Source of the DNA: Rhodosalinus halophilus
GTDB taxonomy: Bacteria; Pseudomonadota; Alphaproteobacteria; Rhodobacterales; Rhodobacteraceae
Direction: 5' to 3'
DNA: 64,000 nucleotides
Assembly (NCBI RefSeq): GCF_003298775.1
Contig: NZ_QNTQ01000002.1
Location: forward strand, 186,001 to 250,000
The notes beneath the pieces were generated by a model that made no database searches, had not been told where the DNA came from, and saw only the letters and a program-made list of their open reading frames with translations. Both the position numbers and the translations under genes were made by a program. Position 1 is the stretch's first letter. Every line of letters starts with the position of its first letter. Below are positions 52,375-62,500 of the stretch, piece by piece.

Positions 52375-52410
52375 CGGGCCTCTTCGCGAGGAGCGCCCGG
52401 ACGGGCGGCC
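52361..52410. repeat. CTCATCGG..CTCTTCGCGAGGAGCGCCC repeat (copy B), overlapping the purK stop
   Basis: CTCATCGGTCCTGACGGGCCTCTTCGCGAGGAGCGCCC-GGACGGGCGG. It folds as GTCC-(TGA)-CGGGC-CTC, loop TTCGC, GAG-(GAGC)-GCCCG-GAC. It contains the purK stop and ends two bases before the stop of the convergent phnM-like gene, so it likely serves as a shared terminator. It matches copy A (12911-12960) over its full length and copy C in part. Confidence 0.7.
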
Positions 52411-52411
52411 G

Positions 52412-53548
52412 TCACATCAGGAAACGCGCTGCGGCCTCTCCGGCCATGTAGCGCGGCACGCCGTCGGCGAAGGTCGCGCCGACCCGCCCGGCCGTGTCCA
52501 GAACCACAAGGTCGGCCCGCATCCCCGGCTCAAGCCGCCCGCGATCGGCGAGCCCGAGCATCGCGGCCGGCCGCTCCGAGATCAGCGCCCAGGCCGCCGC
52601 CAGGCCAAGGCGCGGAGCGAGCAGCATCGCCGCCTGTTTCAGCGCCGGAAAGTGATAGTCGGAGGCAAGCGCCGTCACGAGCGCGTCGGCCACCAGATCC
52701 GCTGCCGCCACCTTGCCGTCGTGCGAGCCGCCGCGCACGACATTGGGCGCGCCCATGACCACCGCGTCGCCTGCGCTCGCAGCCGCCTCGGCCGCCGCGC
52801 GCGTCTCGGGAAACTCGGCGATCCGCACGCCGCGCGCGCGCCAGAGCGCGCGATCCTCGGCAGTGCGGTCGTCGTGACTGCCCAGAAGCATCCCGCGCGC
52901 GGTCAGCCGCGCGGCCAGCGCGTCGAGCGCGGCGGGCACCTCCGAGCCGCGTGCGTGCAGCCGCTGCATGAGGGCAAGATGCGCCTCGGGGCTGCGGCCC
53001 GACTTCAGCGCCTGGCCGGTCAGGCGCGGCGGCCTGCGCCCCTCGGCGAGGCGCGCGTGCGGCAAGTGGTCGTTGAAGACGACGTAGGCCACCCGATGCG
53101 CTGCAACCGCCGCCTCGAAATCGGCGTAGTCGTCCAGCATGTGCGTCTCGAACCGCAATTGCGCGCGCAGGTCGGTGCCCTCTTCCGCCCGAGCGTCAAG
53201 CGCCGCAAGCACCCGGCGGGCGAAAGCGGGCGCGCGCATGCCCCCTTCCCAGCTCCAGAACTGCGCGAGCACCGCCGTGGTGATCCCGTTCGCCGCGAGC
53301 TCGGCCTCGGCCGCATCGAGCCCCGCGCCCAGGTCCGCCATCGCGCCGCGGCGCGGCGCGAGATGCCGCTCGAAACCGTCTCCGTGCGCGTCGACGATTC
53401 CGGGCAGCAGGCGAAAGCCCGACAGGTCGACCCGCCGCGCCCCCGTCGGCGGATCAGCGACGATCCGACCGCCGGAGACGGCGAGGACGTCGCGCGCGAG
53501 GCGCCCCGCGCGCAGCACGTCGGCGCCGGTCAGGACGAGCGGTGTCAC
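52412..53548 (-). CDS. phnM: PhnM-like amidohydrolase (alpha-D-ribose 1-methylphosphonate 5-triphosphate diphosphatase family)
   Basis: 378-aa amidohydrolase-fold protein. The metal entry motif is [23 protein letters not shown] (about residues 48-70), diagnostic for PhnM rather than other amidohydrolases. Further blocks are [55 protein letters not shown] and [12 protein letters not shown]. PhnM removes diphosphate in the C-P lyase pathway of phosphonate use. No other phn genes are in the window, so either they are distant or this is a lone paralogue. The GTG start overlaps the upstream lipase stop. Confidence 0.88.
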   Translation of the reverse strand: MTPLVLTGADVLRAGRLARDVLAVSGGRIVADPPTGARRVDLSGFRLLPGIVDAHGDGFERHLAPRRGAMADLGAGLDAAEAELAANGITTAVLAQFWSWEGGMRAPAFARRVLAALDARAEEGTDLRAQLRFETHMLDDYADFEAAVAAHRVAYVVFNDHLPHARLAEGRRPPRLTGQALKSGRSPEAHLALMQRLHARGSEVPAALDALAARLTARGMLLGSHDDRTAEDRALWRARGVRIAEFPETRAAAEAAASAGDAVVMGAPNVVRGGSHDGKVAAADLVADALVTALASDYHFPALKQAAMLLAPRLGLAAAWALISERPAAMLGLADRGRLEPGMRADLVVLDTAGRVGATFADGVPRYMAGEAAARFLM

Positions 53549-54312
53549 CGCCCGCCCGCCGGTGGCCCGCAGACCGGCGCGACACAGGCCTCGGGCAGCT
53601 TCAGCACCGCGTCGCCGAACCCCATGCCGGGGTCGAAGCGCCCGGTTTCGAGAAAGGTCAGAACCTGCGCGATGACCAGCGGGCTGTTCATCATGAAGGT
53701 ATGCGTGACCGGCAGGACGATGTGGTCGTCCATCCCCGCGACCCGGGTCGCGGCGACCGCGACCTTGCCGTCGTCGGGGCCGTCGATGATCGCCGAAAAG
53801 AAGGGATTGAGCGACCGGTCGCCGGCGATGACGCCCAGCTCGAAGCCCACGGGCGGCAGGCTGCCGGGCAGATCGTCGGTGCCCATCTGCGCGCCGGCCG
53901 GGCCGTTGAGCCACTGAAAGAGCTCGAGCCCGCCCAGGGCATCCACGAGCGCCGTGCCCTGGTTGGGCGGGCCGAGCATGACGGCGCGGCTGCCCTCGGG
54001 GAGAGGATGCTCTTCCGCCCAGACGCGCAGCAGGATTCCGCCCATGGAATGCGTGACGAAATGGACCCGCTCGTCGCCGCAGCGCGACAGCGCGCGGGGC
54101 AGCACGTCGCCCACCAGATCCTCGACCGGCGCGCGGGTCGATTCGTATCCGGGCGAGACGACGCGGTAGCCCGCGGCCTGCAGCACGGTCTCCATCAGAA
54201 CGAAGGACGCCTCGGAACGCGCCAGACCGTGCAGCAGGACCACGCACTCCGCGCGCGCCGGGGCCGCGGCGGGCAGGATCAGCAGCAGCGCGAGGGCGGC
54301 GAGACGGCGCAT
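53545..54312 (-). CDS. Secreted lipase/esterase-like alpha/beta hydrolase
   Basis: 255 aa with a Sec signal (residues 1-20, [16 protein letters not shown]). The fold is alpha/beta hydrolase: oxyanion region [19 protein letters not shown], nucleophile motif VTHSMGGIL (Ser about 96), [13 protein letters not shown], and a catalytic His region [10 protein letters not shown]. It resembles triacylglycerol-lipase-like or phosphatidyl-inositol-deacylase-like proteins of proteobacteria. It is coupled to the PhnM-like gene (GTGA), although a shared pathway is not obvious. Confidence 0.85.
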   Translation of the reverse strand: MRRLAALALLLILPAAAPARAECVVLLHGLARSEASFVLMETVLQAAGYRVVSPGYESTRAPVEDLVGDVLPRALSRCGDERVHFVTHSMGGILLRVWAEEHPLPEGSRAVMLGPPNQGTALVDALGGLELFQWLNGPAGAQMGTDDLPGSLPPVGFELGVIAGDRSLNPFFSAIIDGPDDGKVAVAATRVAGMDDHIVLPVTHTFMMNSPLVIAQVLTFLETGRFDPGMGFGDAVLKLPEACVAPVCGPPAGGR

Positions 54313-54371
54313 GGAGCCGAGATAGACAGCCCCGGCCCCGGGCAGAAGCCCCCCGCGCGCGGAACGTGCCG

Positions 54372-55499
54372 TCAATAGCTCGTCCGGCCCAGGAAACGGG
54401 GACGGAAGAGCTTTTCCACGATGGCGCCCAGCCCCGCGAGCGAGAGCGCCAGCACGAAGAGCCAGCCGAGGAAGGGGATCGCGCCGATGATCCCCGCGAC
54501 CAGCGCGCCCACGCCGGCCGAGAGCGCCTTCTGCCCGATGCTGCCGGGCTCGGGCCGCCCGAAGGCCATCAGAAGCCCCACGCCGAAGGAATAGACGCCC
54601 ACGACATAGCCCGCGATCCCGGCGACCATGGCGAGCAGCACGAAGGCGGGGATGGCGAAGATGCCGATGATGGTGAAGGCGAAGACGACCATGGCGCCCA
54701 CAATAACCGACTGGCCCAGAAAGCCGATCCAGAGCGAGCCGAAGGGCGCGGCCAGCAGGCGCCGGCGCATCTCGGCCAGCGACTCCGGGATCAGCGCCGC
54801 GACGAGCGTGGCGAGCGCGGTCAGCCCGATGATCCCCGCGATGAAGCTCGCAAGCACCCGGCCCGCGTCGATCGGCTGGAACTCCTCCATCGGCGGCTCC
54901 CATTCCTCGACCTCGCGGCGGGTGATGCGATCCGCGGCGATCACGCTTGCCGGCACCTCCGCCGCCTCGCCCTCGGCCTCGTAGAGGAAGAGATGCCCGC
55001 CGATCCGGGCGTTGCGGCCGAACTCGATCTCGCGCGCGGCGACATGCATCTCGCCCGCCACCTCGGCCTCCAGCACGACCCGCTCGGCGGTGACGGCGGC
55101 GTAGCCCGCGACCGGCCCCTCGATCCGCACCTCCGAGCCGGTGGCGCGCAGGTCGCCGCCGATCTCGCCCGTCTCGATCCGGTAGCCCAGCAGCGAGGCG
55201 TCGCCCGATACGGGCGCGACGAGCGTCACATACATGCCGGCGGCATAGACGTCCCCCCCGACCGGTGCGGTCACCTCGACGTTGCGGCCCGCGATCATGG
55301 CGTCGCCGCCCAGCGCCGCGGCGCTTTCCACGGTCTCTCCCGCCATGAGAAGGTCGTCGGCGCCCTCCGCCACATGCCGCACTGTCTGTCCGGCCGTGAA
55401 GACGTCGCCGCCCACGTCCTGCGCGACGCTGTCCTCCGACTGCGCCACCGCGCCGCCGGCAAGGCCCAGCGCCAATATCGTCACGAATATCCGAATCAT
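54372..55499 (-). CDS. Exported bactofilin-like beta-solenoid protein with a polytopic membrane domain
   Basis: 375 aa. A Sec signal (residues 1-19) is followed by about 140 residues of short hydrophobic/Gly repeats ([50 protein letters not shown]), the rhythm of a bactofilin-type right-handed beta-helix. After a Pro/Glu-rich linker come three to four membrane helices (about 225-360: [60 protein letters not shown]). Bactofilins are normally cytosolic; here the repeats would be periplasmic. Function unknown. It is the first gene of the lipase-phnM run. Confidence 0.75.
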   Translation of the reverse strand: MIRIFVTILALGLAGGAVAQSEDSVAQDVGGDVFTAGQTVRHVAEGADDLLMAGETVESAAALGGDAMIAGRNVEVTAPVGGDVYAAGMYVTLVAPVSGDASLLGYRIETGEIGGDLRATGSEVRIEGPVAGYAAVTAERVVLEAEVAGEMHVAAREIEFGRNARIGGHLFLYEAEGEAAEVPASVIAADRITRREVEEWEPPMEEFQPIDAGRVLASFIAGIIGLTALATLVAALIPESLAEMRRRLLAAPFGSLWIGFLGQSVIVGAMVVFAFTIIGIFAIPAFVLLAMVAGIAGYVVGVYSFGVGLLMAFGRPEPGSIGQKALSAGVGALVAGIIGAIPFLGWLFVLALSLAGLGAIVEKLFRPRFLGRTSY

Positions 55500-55585
55500 C
55501 GAAGGATCCCCTCACACCGACACGCCACCGAAGATATCGCCCGACTGTGTCAGGGGCCTTGCGCGCGATCAAAGGGCACCGCACG

Positions 55586-55615
55586 AAAAAAGGGGGCCGC
55601 GTTGCCGCGGCCCCC
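55586..55615 (-). terminator. groEL Rho-independent terminator
   Basis: On the minus strand a ten-pair stem (GGGGGCCGCG / CGCGGCCCCC, 55615-55592) with a four-base loop is followed by six T (55591-55586), 25 bases after the groEL stop. Confidence 0.88.
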
Positions 55616-55640
55616 CGGAAAGCCGTCCGTTCGGACGATC

Positions 55641-57299
<1,659 letters not shown>

Positions 57300-57339
57300 T
57301 CAGGGTTGATCCGAAGGGAAGTGATCGTCAGTCCCGCCC

Positions 57340-57651
57340 TCAGGCGGCCTTGGCCTCGGCCTTGCCCTCGAGAATCCCGAGGATGTCGCTTTCCTTCATG
57401 ATCAGCAGCTCTTCGCCGTCGACCGTCACTTCGGTGCCCGACCACTTGCCGAAGAGGATGTGATCGCCCTCTTTCACGTCCATGGCGATCCGGTCGCCGT
57501 CGTCGTCCTTGGCGCCGGCGCCCACCGCAACGACCACGCCCTCCTGGGGCTTTTCCTTGGCGCTGTCGGGGATGATCACGCCGCCGGCGGTCTTCTCGTC
57601 GCTCTCGACGCGGCGGACCAGCACACGGTCATGAAGCGGTTTGAATGCCAT
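57340..57651 (-). CDS. groS: Co-chaperonin GroES (Hsp10)
   Basis: 103-aa heptameric lid of Gro[38 protein letters not shown] includes the mobile loop. C-terminal [15 protein letters not shown] is typical. GGAGCCTCAAGG precedes the ATG. groEL starts 58 bases downstream. Upstream lie a perfect CIRCE and a sigma-70-like promoter. Confidence 0.99.
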   Translation of the reverse strand: MAFKPLHDRVLVRRVESDEKTAGGVIIPDSAKEKPQEGVVVAVGAGAKDDDGDRIAMDVKEGDHILFGKWSGTEVTVDGEELLIMKESDILGILEGKAEAKAA

Positions 57652-57703
57652 CCTTGAGGCTCCTTGCTCAAAGGGTTACAGGTGACCCCTCGCTCCCGGG
57701 GTA

Positions 57704-57730
57704 TTAGCACTCACTGCGGTCGAGTGCTAA
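57704..57730. promoter_or_regulatory. CIRCE operator (HrcA binding site) of groES-groEL
   Basis: TTAGCACTC-N9-GAGTGCTAA, an exact match to the CIRCE consensus, 53 bases upstream of groES. It predicts repression by HrcA, whose gene is not in this window. Confidence 0.97.
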
Positions 57731-57737
57731 CGCGGGT

Positions 57738-57766
57738 GAATTAGAAAACCGCGCCCCGTCTGTCAA
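57738..57766 (-). promoter_or_regulatory. groES promoter, sigma-70 type
   Basis: On the minus strand TTGACA (57766-57761), a 17-base spacer and TAATTC (57743-57738). The transcription start would fall at or next to the CIRCE element, as in other CIRCE-controlled operons. Confidence 0.75.
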
Positions 57767-57864
57767 TATGGCCCTGCGCAAAATTCCCTGTACGCCGGGC
57801 GGGCGCCTTGCTCGCGGACGTCGGCTGTCCTAGCTCGCGGGAAAGCCTGTTCGGGAGCATGCAG

Positions 57865-58851
57865 ATGCGCCGCCTCGCCCTTCTTGCCCTTCTGTGTCTC
57901 GCCCCGCTCGCGGCCCGTGCGGCCTGCGAGGGCCGCGATCTGCGCGCCACGCTGTCGGAAGAGACGCAGGCGGCCGTCGCGGCCGCGGCCGCGCGCCACC
58001 CCTATCCCGAGGGCAACCGCTGGCGCGCAGAGCGCGACGGCCGGGTGATCGACATCCTTGGGACGATCCATCTCGACGACCCGCGCCTCGCCCGGATCGC
58101 CGAGGACTTCCGCCAGGCGCTGGCCAGGGCCGACCTGCTGCTGGTCGAGATGTCGCCCGAGGATGAGGCGGCGCTGCGGCGGAACTTCGCCTCGGATCCC
58201 GGGCGCCTGCTGCTGCCCGGCGCGCAGACGCTTCCCGCCCTGATGCCTGATGCGGCTTGGGCGCGCCTTGCGGAGGAGCTGCGCGCCCGCGGCATCCCGC
58301 CGGCGATGGGCGCACGGATGCAGCCCTGGTATCTGTCTTTGCAGCTGGCGATCCCGGCCTGCGCGGCCGAGACGATCGCCGCCGGCGCCCGCGGGCTCGA
58401 CCATCGCGTGACGGGGATGGCGAAGGAGACGGGCGTGCCCATACGCTCGCTCGAGGATCCCGAGACGCTGTTTTCGCTCTTCGAGGACGAACCGCTGGAG
58501 CGGCAGGTGCGGCTGATGCAGGCGAGCCTGCTGCCCGAGGGACGCGGCGAGGACATCTTCGCCACGCTGGTCGAGAGCTATTTCGACGAAACCCATGCCG
58601 AGGCCTGGGAGCTTTCGCGACTCCTGGCGACCGAAACCGTGGCGCTGCCGGAAGAGGAGGTGAACGCGCTCTACGACGAACTCGCCGAGGAGCTTCTGGC
58701 CGCGCGCAACCGCGCGTGGATCGAGGTGATCGAATCCGCCGGGGCGGAGCGGATCGCCCTCGCCTTCGGCGCCGCCCATCTCTTCGGCGAGGCGGGCGTC
58801 CTCGCTCTGCTTGAGCGCGAGGGCTACACCCTCACCCGCCTCGACTTCTGA
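57865..58851 (+). CDS. TraB/GumN family protein
   Basis: 328 aa with a Sec signal (residues 1-18, LALLALLCLAPLAARA). Typical TraB/GumN features: LGTIHLDDPRLARI near residue 71, DLLLVEMSPEDEAAL, GLDHRVTGMAKETGVPIRSLEDPE, and the C-terminal LAFGAAHLFGEAGVLALLEREGY. The family resembles the erythromycin-esterase/TIKI protease fold with paired GxxH motifs; the substrate here is unknown. GGGAG lies seven bases before the ATG at 57865; an ATG two codons earlier is possible. It is divergent from groES. Confidence 0.88.
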   Translation: MRRLALLALLCLAPLAARAACEGRDLRATLSEETQAAVAAAAARHPYPEGNRWRAERDGRVIDILGTIHLDDPRLARIAEDFRQALARADLLLVEMSPEDEAALRRNFASDPGRLLLPGAQTLPALMPDAAWARLAEELRARGIPPAMGARMQPWYLSLQLAIPACAAETIAAGARGLDHRVTGMAKETGVPIRSLEDPETLFSLFEDEPLERQVRLMQASLLPEGRGEDIFATLVESYFDETHAEAWELSRLLATETVALPEEEVNALYDELAEELLAARNRAWIEVIESAGAERIALAFGAAHLFGEAGVLALLEREGYTLTRLDF

Positions 58852-58859
58852 ACCCGCGC

Positions 58860-60881
58860 TCAGGCGGCGAGCCCGCGCCCCCTGAGCAGGGCCTCCACAC
58901 CCGGCAGACGCCCGCGGAAGCCCTCGTAGAGCTCTTCGGGCTCCGCCCGGCCGCCCGCGGAAAGCACCCAGCGCTCGAGCGCCGCCGCGGTCTCGGGGTC
59001 GAAGGGATCGCCCGCCTCGCGGAAGGCGTCGAAGGCGTCGGCGTCCATCACCTCGGACCACATGTAGCTGTAATAGCCGGCGGAGTATCCATCGCCGGCG
59101 AAGACATGGGCGAAATGCGGCGTGGCATGCCGCATGCCTATCGCGCGCGGCATGCCGATCTCTTCCAGCACCTCGGCCTGTCGCGCCATCGGATCGGCCG
59201 GCGCGGCCCCGGCGTGAAACTCCAGATCGACCAGCGCCGAGGCCACGTATTCCACCGTCTGGAAGCCCATGTCGAAATTCGCGGCGGCGAGCACCTTCTC
59301 CAGCATGGCCTGCGGCATCGGCGCGCCGGTCGTCGCATGGGTGGCGTAGCGCGTGAGCACCTCGGGCACCTCCAGCCAATGCTCGAAAAGCTGGCTCGGC
59401 AGTTCGACGAAGTCGCGCGCCACCGAGGTGCCCGACATCGACCCGTAGCGCACCTCCGAGAGCATGTGATGCAGCGCATGGCCGAACTCGTGGAAGAGCG
59501 TCCGCGCGTCGTCGTAGCCCAGAAGCGCCGGCTGCCCCTCGGCAGGCCTGGCGAAGTTGCAGACGTTGACGACGATCGCCCGCCGTTCGTCCGGCCAGCG
59601 CCGCTGTCCGTGGACCGCGCTGCACCAGGCGCCCGACCGCTTCGTCGCGCGCGCGAAATAATCGCCCACGAAAAGCGCCATGTGCCACCCGTCGCGCGTG
59701 ACTTCCCAAGCGCGGGCGTCCGGGTGGTAGAGCGGCACGTCGACCTCGCGGAACTCCAGCCCGAAGAGGCGGTGTGCGGTGTCGAAGGCGGCCTCGAGCA
59801 TCCGGTCGAGCTGCAGATACGGCTTGAGCGCGGACTCGTCGAAATCATGCTCCGCCTGCCGCCGCTTCTCGGCGTAGTGCCGCCAGTCCCAGGGCGCGAG
59901 ATCGGCGTTCACCCCTTCGGCCTGCATCATCCTGGTCAGCGCAGCTTCGTCGGCCAGCGCCTGCGCCCGCGCGGGCGCCCAGACCTGCTTCAGAAGCGCG
60001 CGCACCCGCTCGGGCGTCTTGGCCATCTCGGTTTCCAGCTTGTAGGCCGCGAAGCTGTCGTATCCGAGTAGCCGCGCCCGCTCTTCGCGCAGGCGCAGCA
60101 CCTCCGCGGCGATCGCGCGGTTGTCGGTCTCACCGCCGTTGGCCCCGCGCGCGGCCCAGGCGCGCCAGGCCCGCTCGCGCAGATCGCGCCGCGTCGAGAA
60201 CTGCAGGAAGGGCACGATCAAGGAGCGCGAGAGCGTGATCACCGGCCGGTCGAGCCCCGCCTCGCGCCCCGCCGCGCGCGCGGCCTCGATCACGAAATCC
60301 GGCAGCCCCTCCAGATCGGCCTCGTCAAGCTCCATCCGCCAGCCCGCCTCGTCGGCGAGCAGGTTCTGCGTGAACTGCGTGCCCAGCACCGCGAGCCGTG
60401 CCTTGATCGCGCGCATCCGCGCGGCCGCCTCGCCCTCCAGCGCGGCCCCGGCGCGCAGAAAGGCGCGATGCGTGAGCTCCAGCAGACGCGCATCCTCAGC
60501 GCCGAGGTCCAGCGTCTCGCGCGCCTCCCAGACTGTGCGCACCCGGTCCCAGAGCGCGCGGTTGCCGTAGAGATCCGACGAGAACTCCGCGAGCTTCGGC
60601 GAGAAATCGCGCTGCAGCGCCTGCCGTGCTGGCGTGGCGTCCGCCCCCGCGACCGAGAAGAAGGCGCCGAGCACCCGGTCGAGCGCCGCGCCCATGCCCT
60701 CGAGCGCGCGGATCGTGTTGGCGAAATCCGCGGGCGCGGGGTTCTCCGCGATCGCGGCCAGCTCGGCGCGCGCCTCGCCGAGCGCCGCGTCGAGCGCGGG
60801 CGCGAAATGCGCATCCTCGATCCGGTCGTAGGGCGGCAGGCCGTAGGGCGCCTCGAAGGGCGCGAGCAGCGGATTGGTCAT
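58860..60881 (-). CDS. M3 family zinc oligopeptidase (Dcp/PrlC-like)
   Basis: 673-aa cytosolic metallopeptidase. Zinc motif HEFGHALHHML (about residues 463-473) with the third ligand Glu downstream in FVELPSQLFEHW. N-terminal helical lid LPPYDRIEDAHFAPALDAAL is characteristic of oligopeptidase A and peptidyl-dipeptidase Dcp, and AGYYSYMWSEVMDADAF closes the active site. Length fits the family. It is the last gene of the coaBC-dut-thiF run, 24 bases after the ThiF-like gene. Confidence 0.94.
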   Translation of the reverse strand: MTNPLLAPFEAPYGLPPYDRIEDAHFAPALDAALGEARAELAAIAENPAPADFANTIRALEGMGAALDRVLGAFFSVAGADATPARQALQRDFSPKLAEFSSDLYGNRALWDRVRTVWEARETLDLGAEDARLLELTHRAFLRAGAALEGEAAARMRAIKARLAVLGTQFTQNLLADEAGWRMELDEADLEGLPDFVIEAARAAGREAGLDRPVITLSRSLIVPFLQFSTRRDLRERAWRAWAARGANGGETDNRAIAAEVLRLREERARLLGYDSFAAYKLETEMAKTPERVRALLKQVWAPARAQALADEAALTRMMQAEGVNADLAPWDWRHYAEKRRQAEHDFDESALKPYLQLDRMLEAAFDTAHRLFGLEFREVDVPLYHPDARAWEVTRDGWHMALFVGDYFARATKRSGAWCSAVHGQRRWPDERRAIVVNVCNFARPAEGQPALLGYDDARTLFHEFGHALHHMLSEVRYGSMSGTSVARDFVELPSQLFEHWLEVPEVLTRYATHATTGAPMPQAMLEKVLAAANFDMGFQTVEYVASALVDLEFHAGAAPADPMARQAEVLEEIGMPRAIGMRHATPHFAHVFAGDGYSAGYYSYMWSEVMDADAFDAFREAGDPFDPETAAALERWVLSAGGRAEPEELYEGFRGRLPGVEALLRGRGLAA

Positions 60882-60905
60882 GGCGTCTCTCCTGTCCCTG
60901 CCGAT

Positions 60906-61970
60906 CTATGCCTTCAGCGCGCCGTCGCCAGCCCCGCAGACCGGGCAGCCCGGCCGCCGCGCCACCGCGATGACGCGCGCCTCGGCGTAGAGCGCGTCGT
61001 AGAGCATCAGCCGCCCCGTGAGCGGCTGGCCCGCCTGGGCGATCAGCTTGATCGCCTCGACGGCCATCATCGCGCCCACCACCCCGGGCAAGGGGCCCAG
61101 CACGCCGGCCTCGGCGCAGGCGGGCGCGAGCCCCGGCGCGGGCCGCTCGGGGAAGACGCAGGCATAGCAGGGGCCGCCCCGCGCGGGATCGAAGACGGCG
61201 AGCTGCCCCTCCCATTGCGTGAGCGCCCCCCAGACGAGCGGCCGGCCCGCCGCCACCGCCGCGCGGTTCACCAGCTCGCGGGTCTCGAAGTTGTCCGAAC
61301 CGTCGAGGATCACGTCGTAGTCGGCGAAGAGCGCGTCCGCGATCTCCTCCGTGAGCCGCCTGTTATAGGGCCGCACCGTGACGTAGGGGTTCTGCGCCTC
61401 CATCGCGGCCTGCGCCGAGAAGACCTTGGGAATCCCGATATCGGCGTCCCGGTGGATCACCTGCCGCTGCAGGTTGGCGTTCTCCACCCGGTCCTGGTCG
61501 ATCACGCCCACCGTGCCCACGCCGGCCGCGGCGAGGTATTGCAGGGCCGGCGCGCCGAGCCCGCCGGCGCCGACCACGAGCACCTTCGCCTCGCGCAGCG
61601 CCCGCTGACCCGGCCCGCCCAGCTCGCGCAGCACGATGTGGCGCGCGTAGCGCTCGAGCTCGGCCTCGGCCATGGCGCCCGGCCGCGGCGCGGGCGCCTC
61701 GGCCGCCTCCTTCGCCGCGGCGCGCCCCTTCAGCCGCCGGACGCCCAGGGCATAGGCCGTGGCCAGCGCGCCGAAGCCCCCCAGGATCAGCCAGACGGCC
61801 GGCGAGCCGCCGGTCGCCAGGCGCAGCGGATGGCCCTCCGGCAGCGCCACCTGCACCATCAGCACGGCGACGTAGAGCAGCCCCAGCATGAGCCCGCGCG
61901 CCTGCCGCGGCAGGCCGGCGAGGCCGCCGCCGAACCAGATCAGCGCCGCCAGACCGAAGACGAGAAGCAT
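60906..61970 (-). CDS. ThiF/MoeB/HesA adenylyltransferase with an N-terminal membrane domain
   Basis: 354 aa. Residues about 1-80 hold three hydrophobic helices (LLVFGLAALIWFGGGLAGLP, GLMLGLLYVAVLMVQVAL, AVWLILGGFGALATAYAL). The rest is an E1-like adenylyltransferase: Arg in ERYARHIVLRELG, ATP loop VVGAGGLGAPALQYLAAAG, IDQDRVENANLQRQ, Asp in DGSDNFETR, structural zinc Cys pairs CYAC and CPVC, and a Cys in APACAEAGVLGP at the ThiF/MoeB thioester position. It activates a ubiquitin-like sulfur carrier for molybdopterin or thiamin synthesis. The membrane domain is unusual. It overlaps dut by one base (TGATG). Confidence 0.87.
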   Translation of the reverse strand: MLLVFGLAALIWFGGGLAGLPRQARGLMLGLLYVAVLMVQVALPEGHPLRLATGGSPAVWLILGGFGALATAYALGVRRLKGRAAAKEAAEAPAPRPGAMAEAELERYARHIVLRELGGPGQRALREAKVLVVGAGGLGAPALQYLAAAGVGTVGVIDQDRVENANLQRQVIHRDADIGIPKVFSAQAAMEAQNPYVTVRPYNRRLTEEIADALFADYDVILDGSDNFETRELVNRAAVAAGRPLVWGALTQWEGQLAVFDPARGGPCYACVFPERPAPGLAPACAEAGVLGPLPGVVGAMMAVEAIKLIAQAGQPLTGRLMLYDALYAEARVIAVARRPGCPVCGAGDGALKA

Positions 61971-62434
61971 CAGCCGCGCCCCGTCGAGCCGAAGCCGCCC
62001 GCGCCGCGCGACGTCGCCGACAGCGCCTCGGAAAGCTCGAACGCCGCCCGCACCACCGGCGCCACCACCATCTGCGCAACGCGCTCGCCGTGCCGGATCC
62101 GCACCGGCGCCTCGCCGAGATTCATCAGGATCACGCCGAGCGGGCCGCGATAGTCGGCGTCGATCGTGCCCGGCGCGTTCGGCAGTACCACCCCGTGGCG
62201 CAACGCGAGCCCCGAGCGCGGCCGGATCTGCACCTCGTAGCCCTCCGGGATCTCGAGCCGCAGCCCGGTGGGCACCAACGCCCGCGCGCCCGGCGCGAGC
62301 ACGAGCCCCGCCGCCCGCGCCTCGGGCGGAAAGTTCGCGCGCAGATCGGCCCCCGCCGCCCCTTGCGTGGCATACTCCGGCAGCGGCACCTCAGGGTCCG
62401 CCTCGTCAGTGCGCAGGACCCGCAGCACGATCAT
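61970..62434 (-). CDS. dut: dUTP diphosphatase (dUTPase)
   Basis: 154-aa trimeric dUTPase. Five motifs are visible: [11 protein letters not shown] (I), [12 protein letters not shown] (II), [17 protein letters not shown] (III, catalytic Asp), [14 protein letters not shown] (IV) and the C-terminal [11 protein letters not shown] (V). It hydrolyses dUTP to dUMP. The ATG at 62434 is preferred; a TTG three codons upstream sits two bases after AAGGACC and cannot be excluded. It lies downstream of coaBC, the classic dfp-dut order. Confidence 0.97.
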   Translation of the reverse strand: MIVLRVLRTDEADPEVPLPEYATQGAAGADLRANFPPEARAAGLVLAPGARALVPTGLRLEIPEGYEVQIRPRSGLALRHGVVLPNAPGTIDADYRGPLGVILMNLGEAPVRIRHGERVAQMVVAPVVRAAFELSEALSATSRGAGGFGSTGRG

Positions 62435-62443
62435 CCCTCTCAA

Positions 62444-62497
62444 GGTCCTTCCTCTTGCCCCAATATCCCCGCCGGAGGCACGCGCCGCAGGCGCGTT
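62444..62497 (-). repeat. Intergenic repeat, hairpin plus GGATATT box (copy 2)
   Basis: On the minus strand, four bases after the coaBC stop: CGCGCC-TGC-GGCGCG hairpin, CTCC-rich stretch, then the box GGGGATATTGGGGCAAGAGG with AAGGACC (62470-62444). It repeats the ilvB-ilvN element (3229-3280) in order, spacing and sequence (about 23 of 28 box positions) and ends at the dut ribosome-binding region. Confidence 0.65.
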
Positions 62498-62500
62498 CCT

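Noticed and set aside
52361..52410. CRISPR-like repeat suggested by similarity between 12911-12960 and 52361-52410
   Set aside because: The copies are about 39 kb apart, single, not spaced in an array, and lie at gene ends; they behave like dispersed intergenic repeats.
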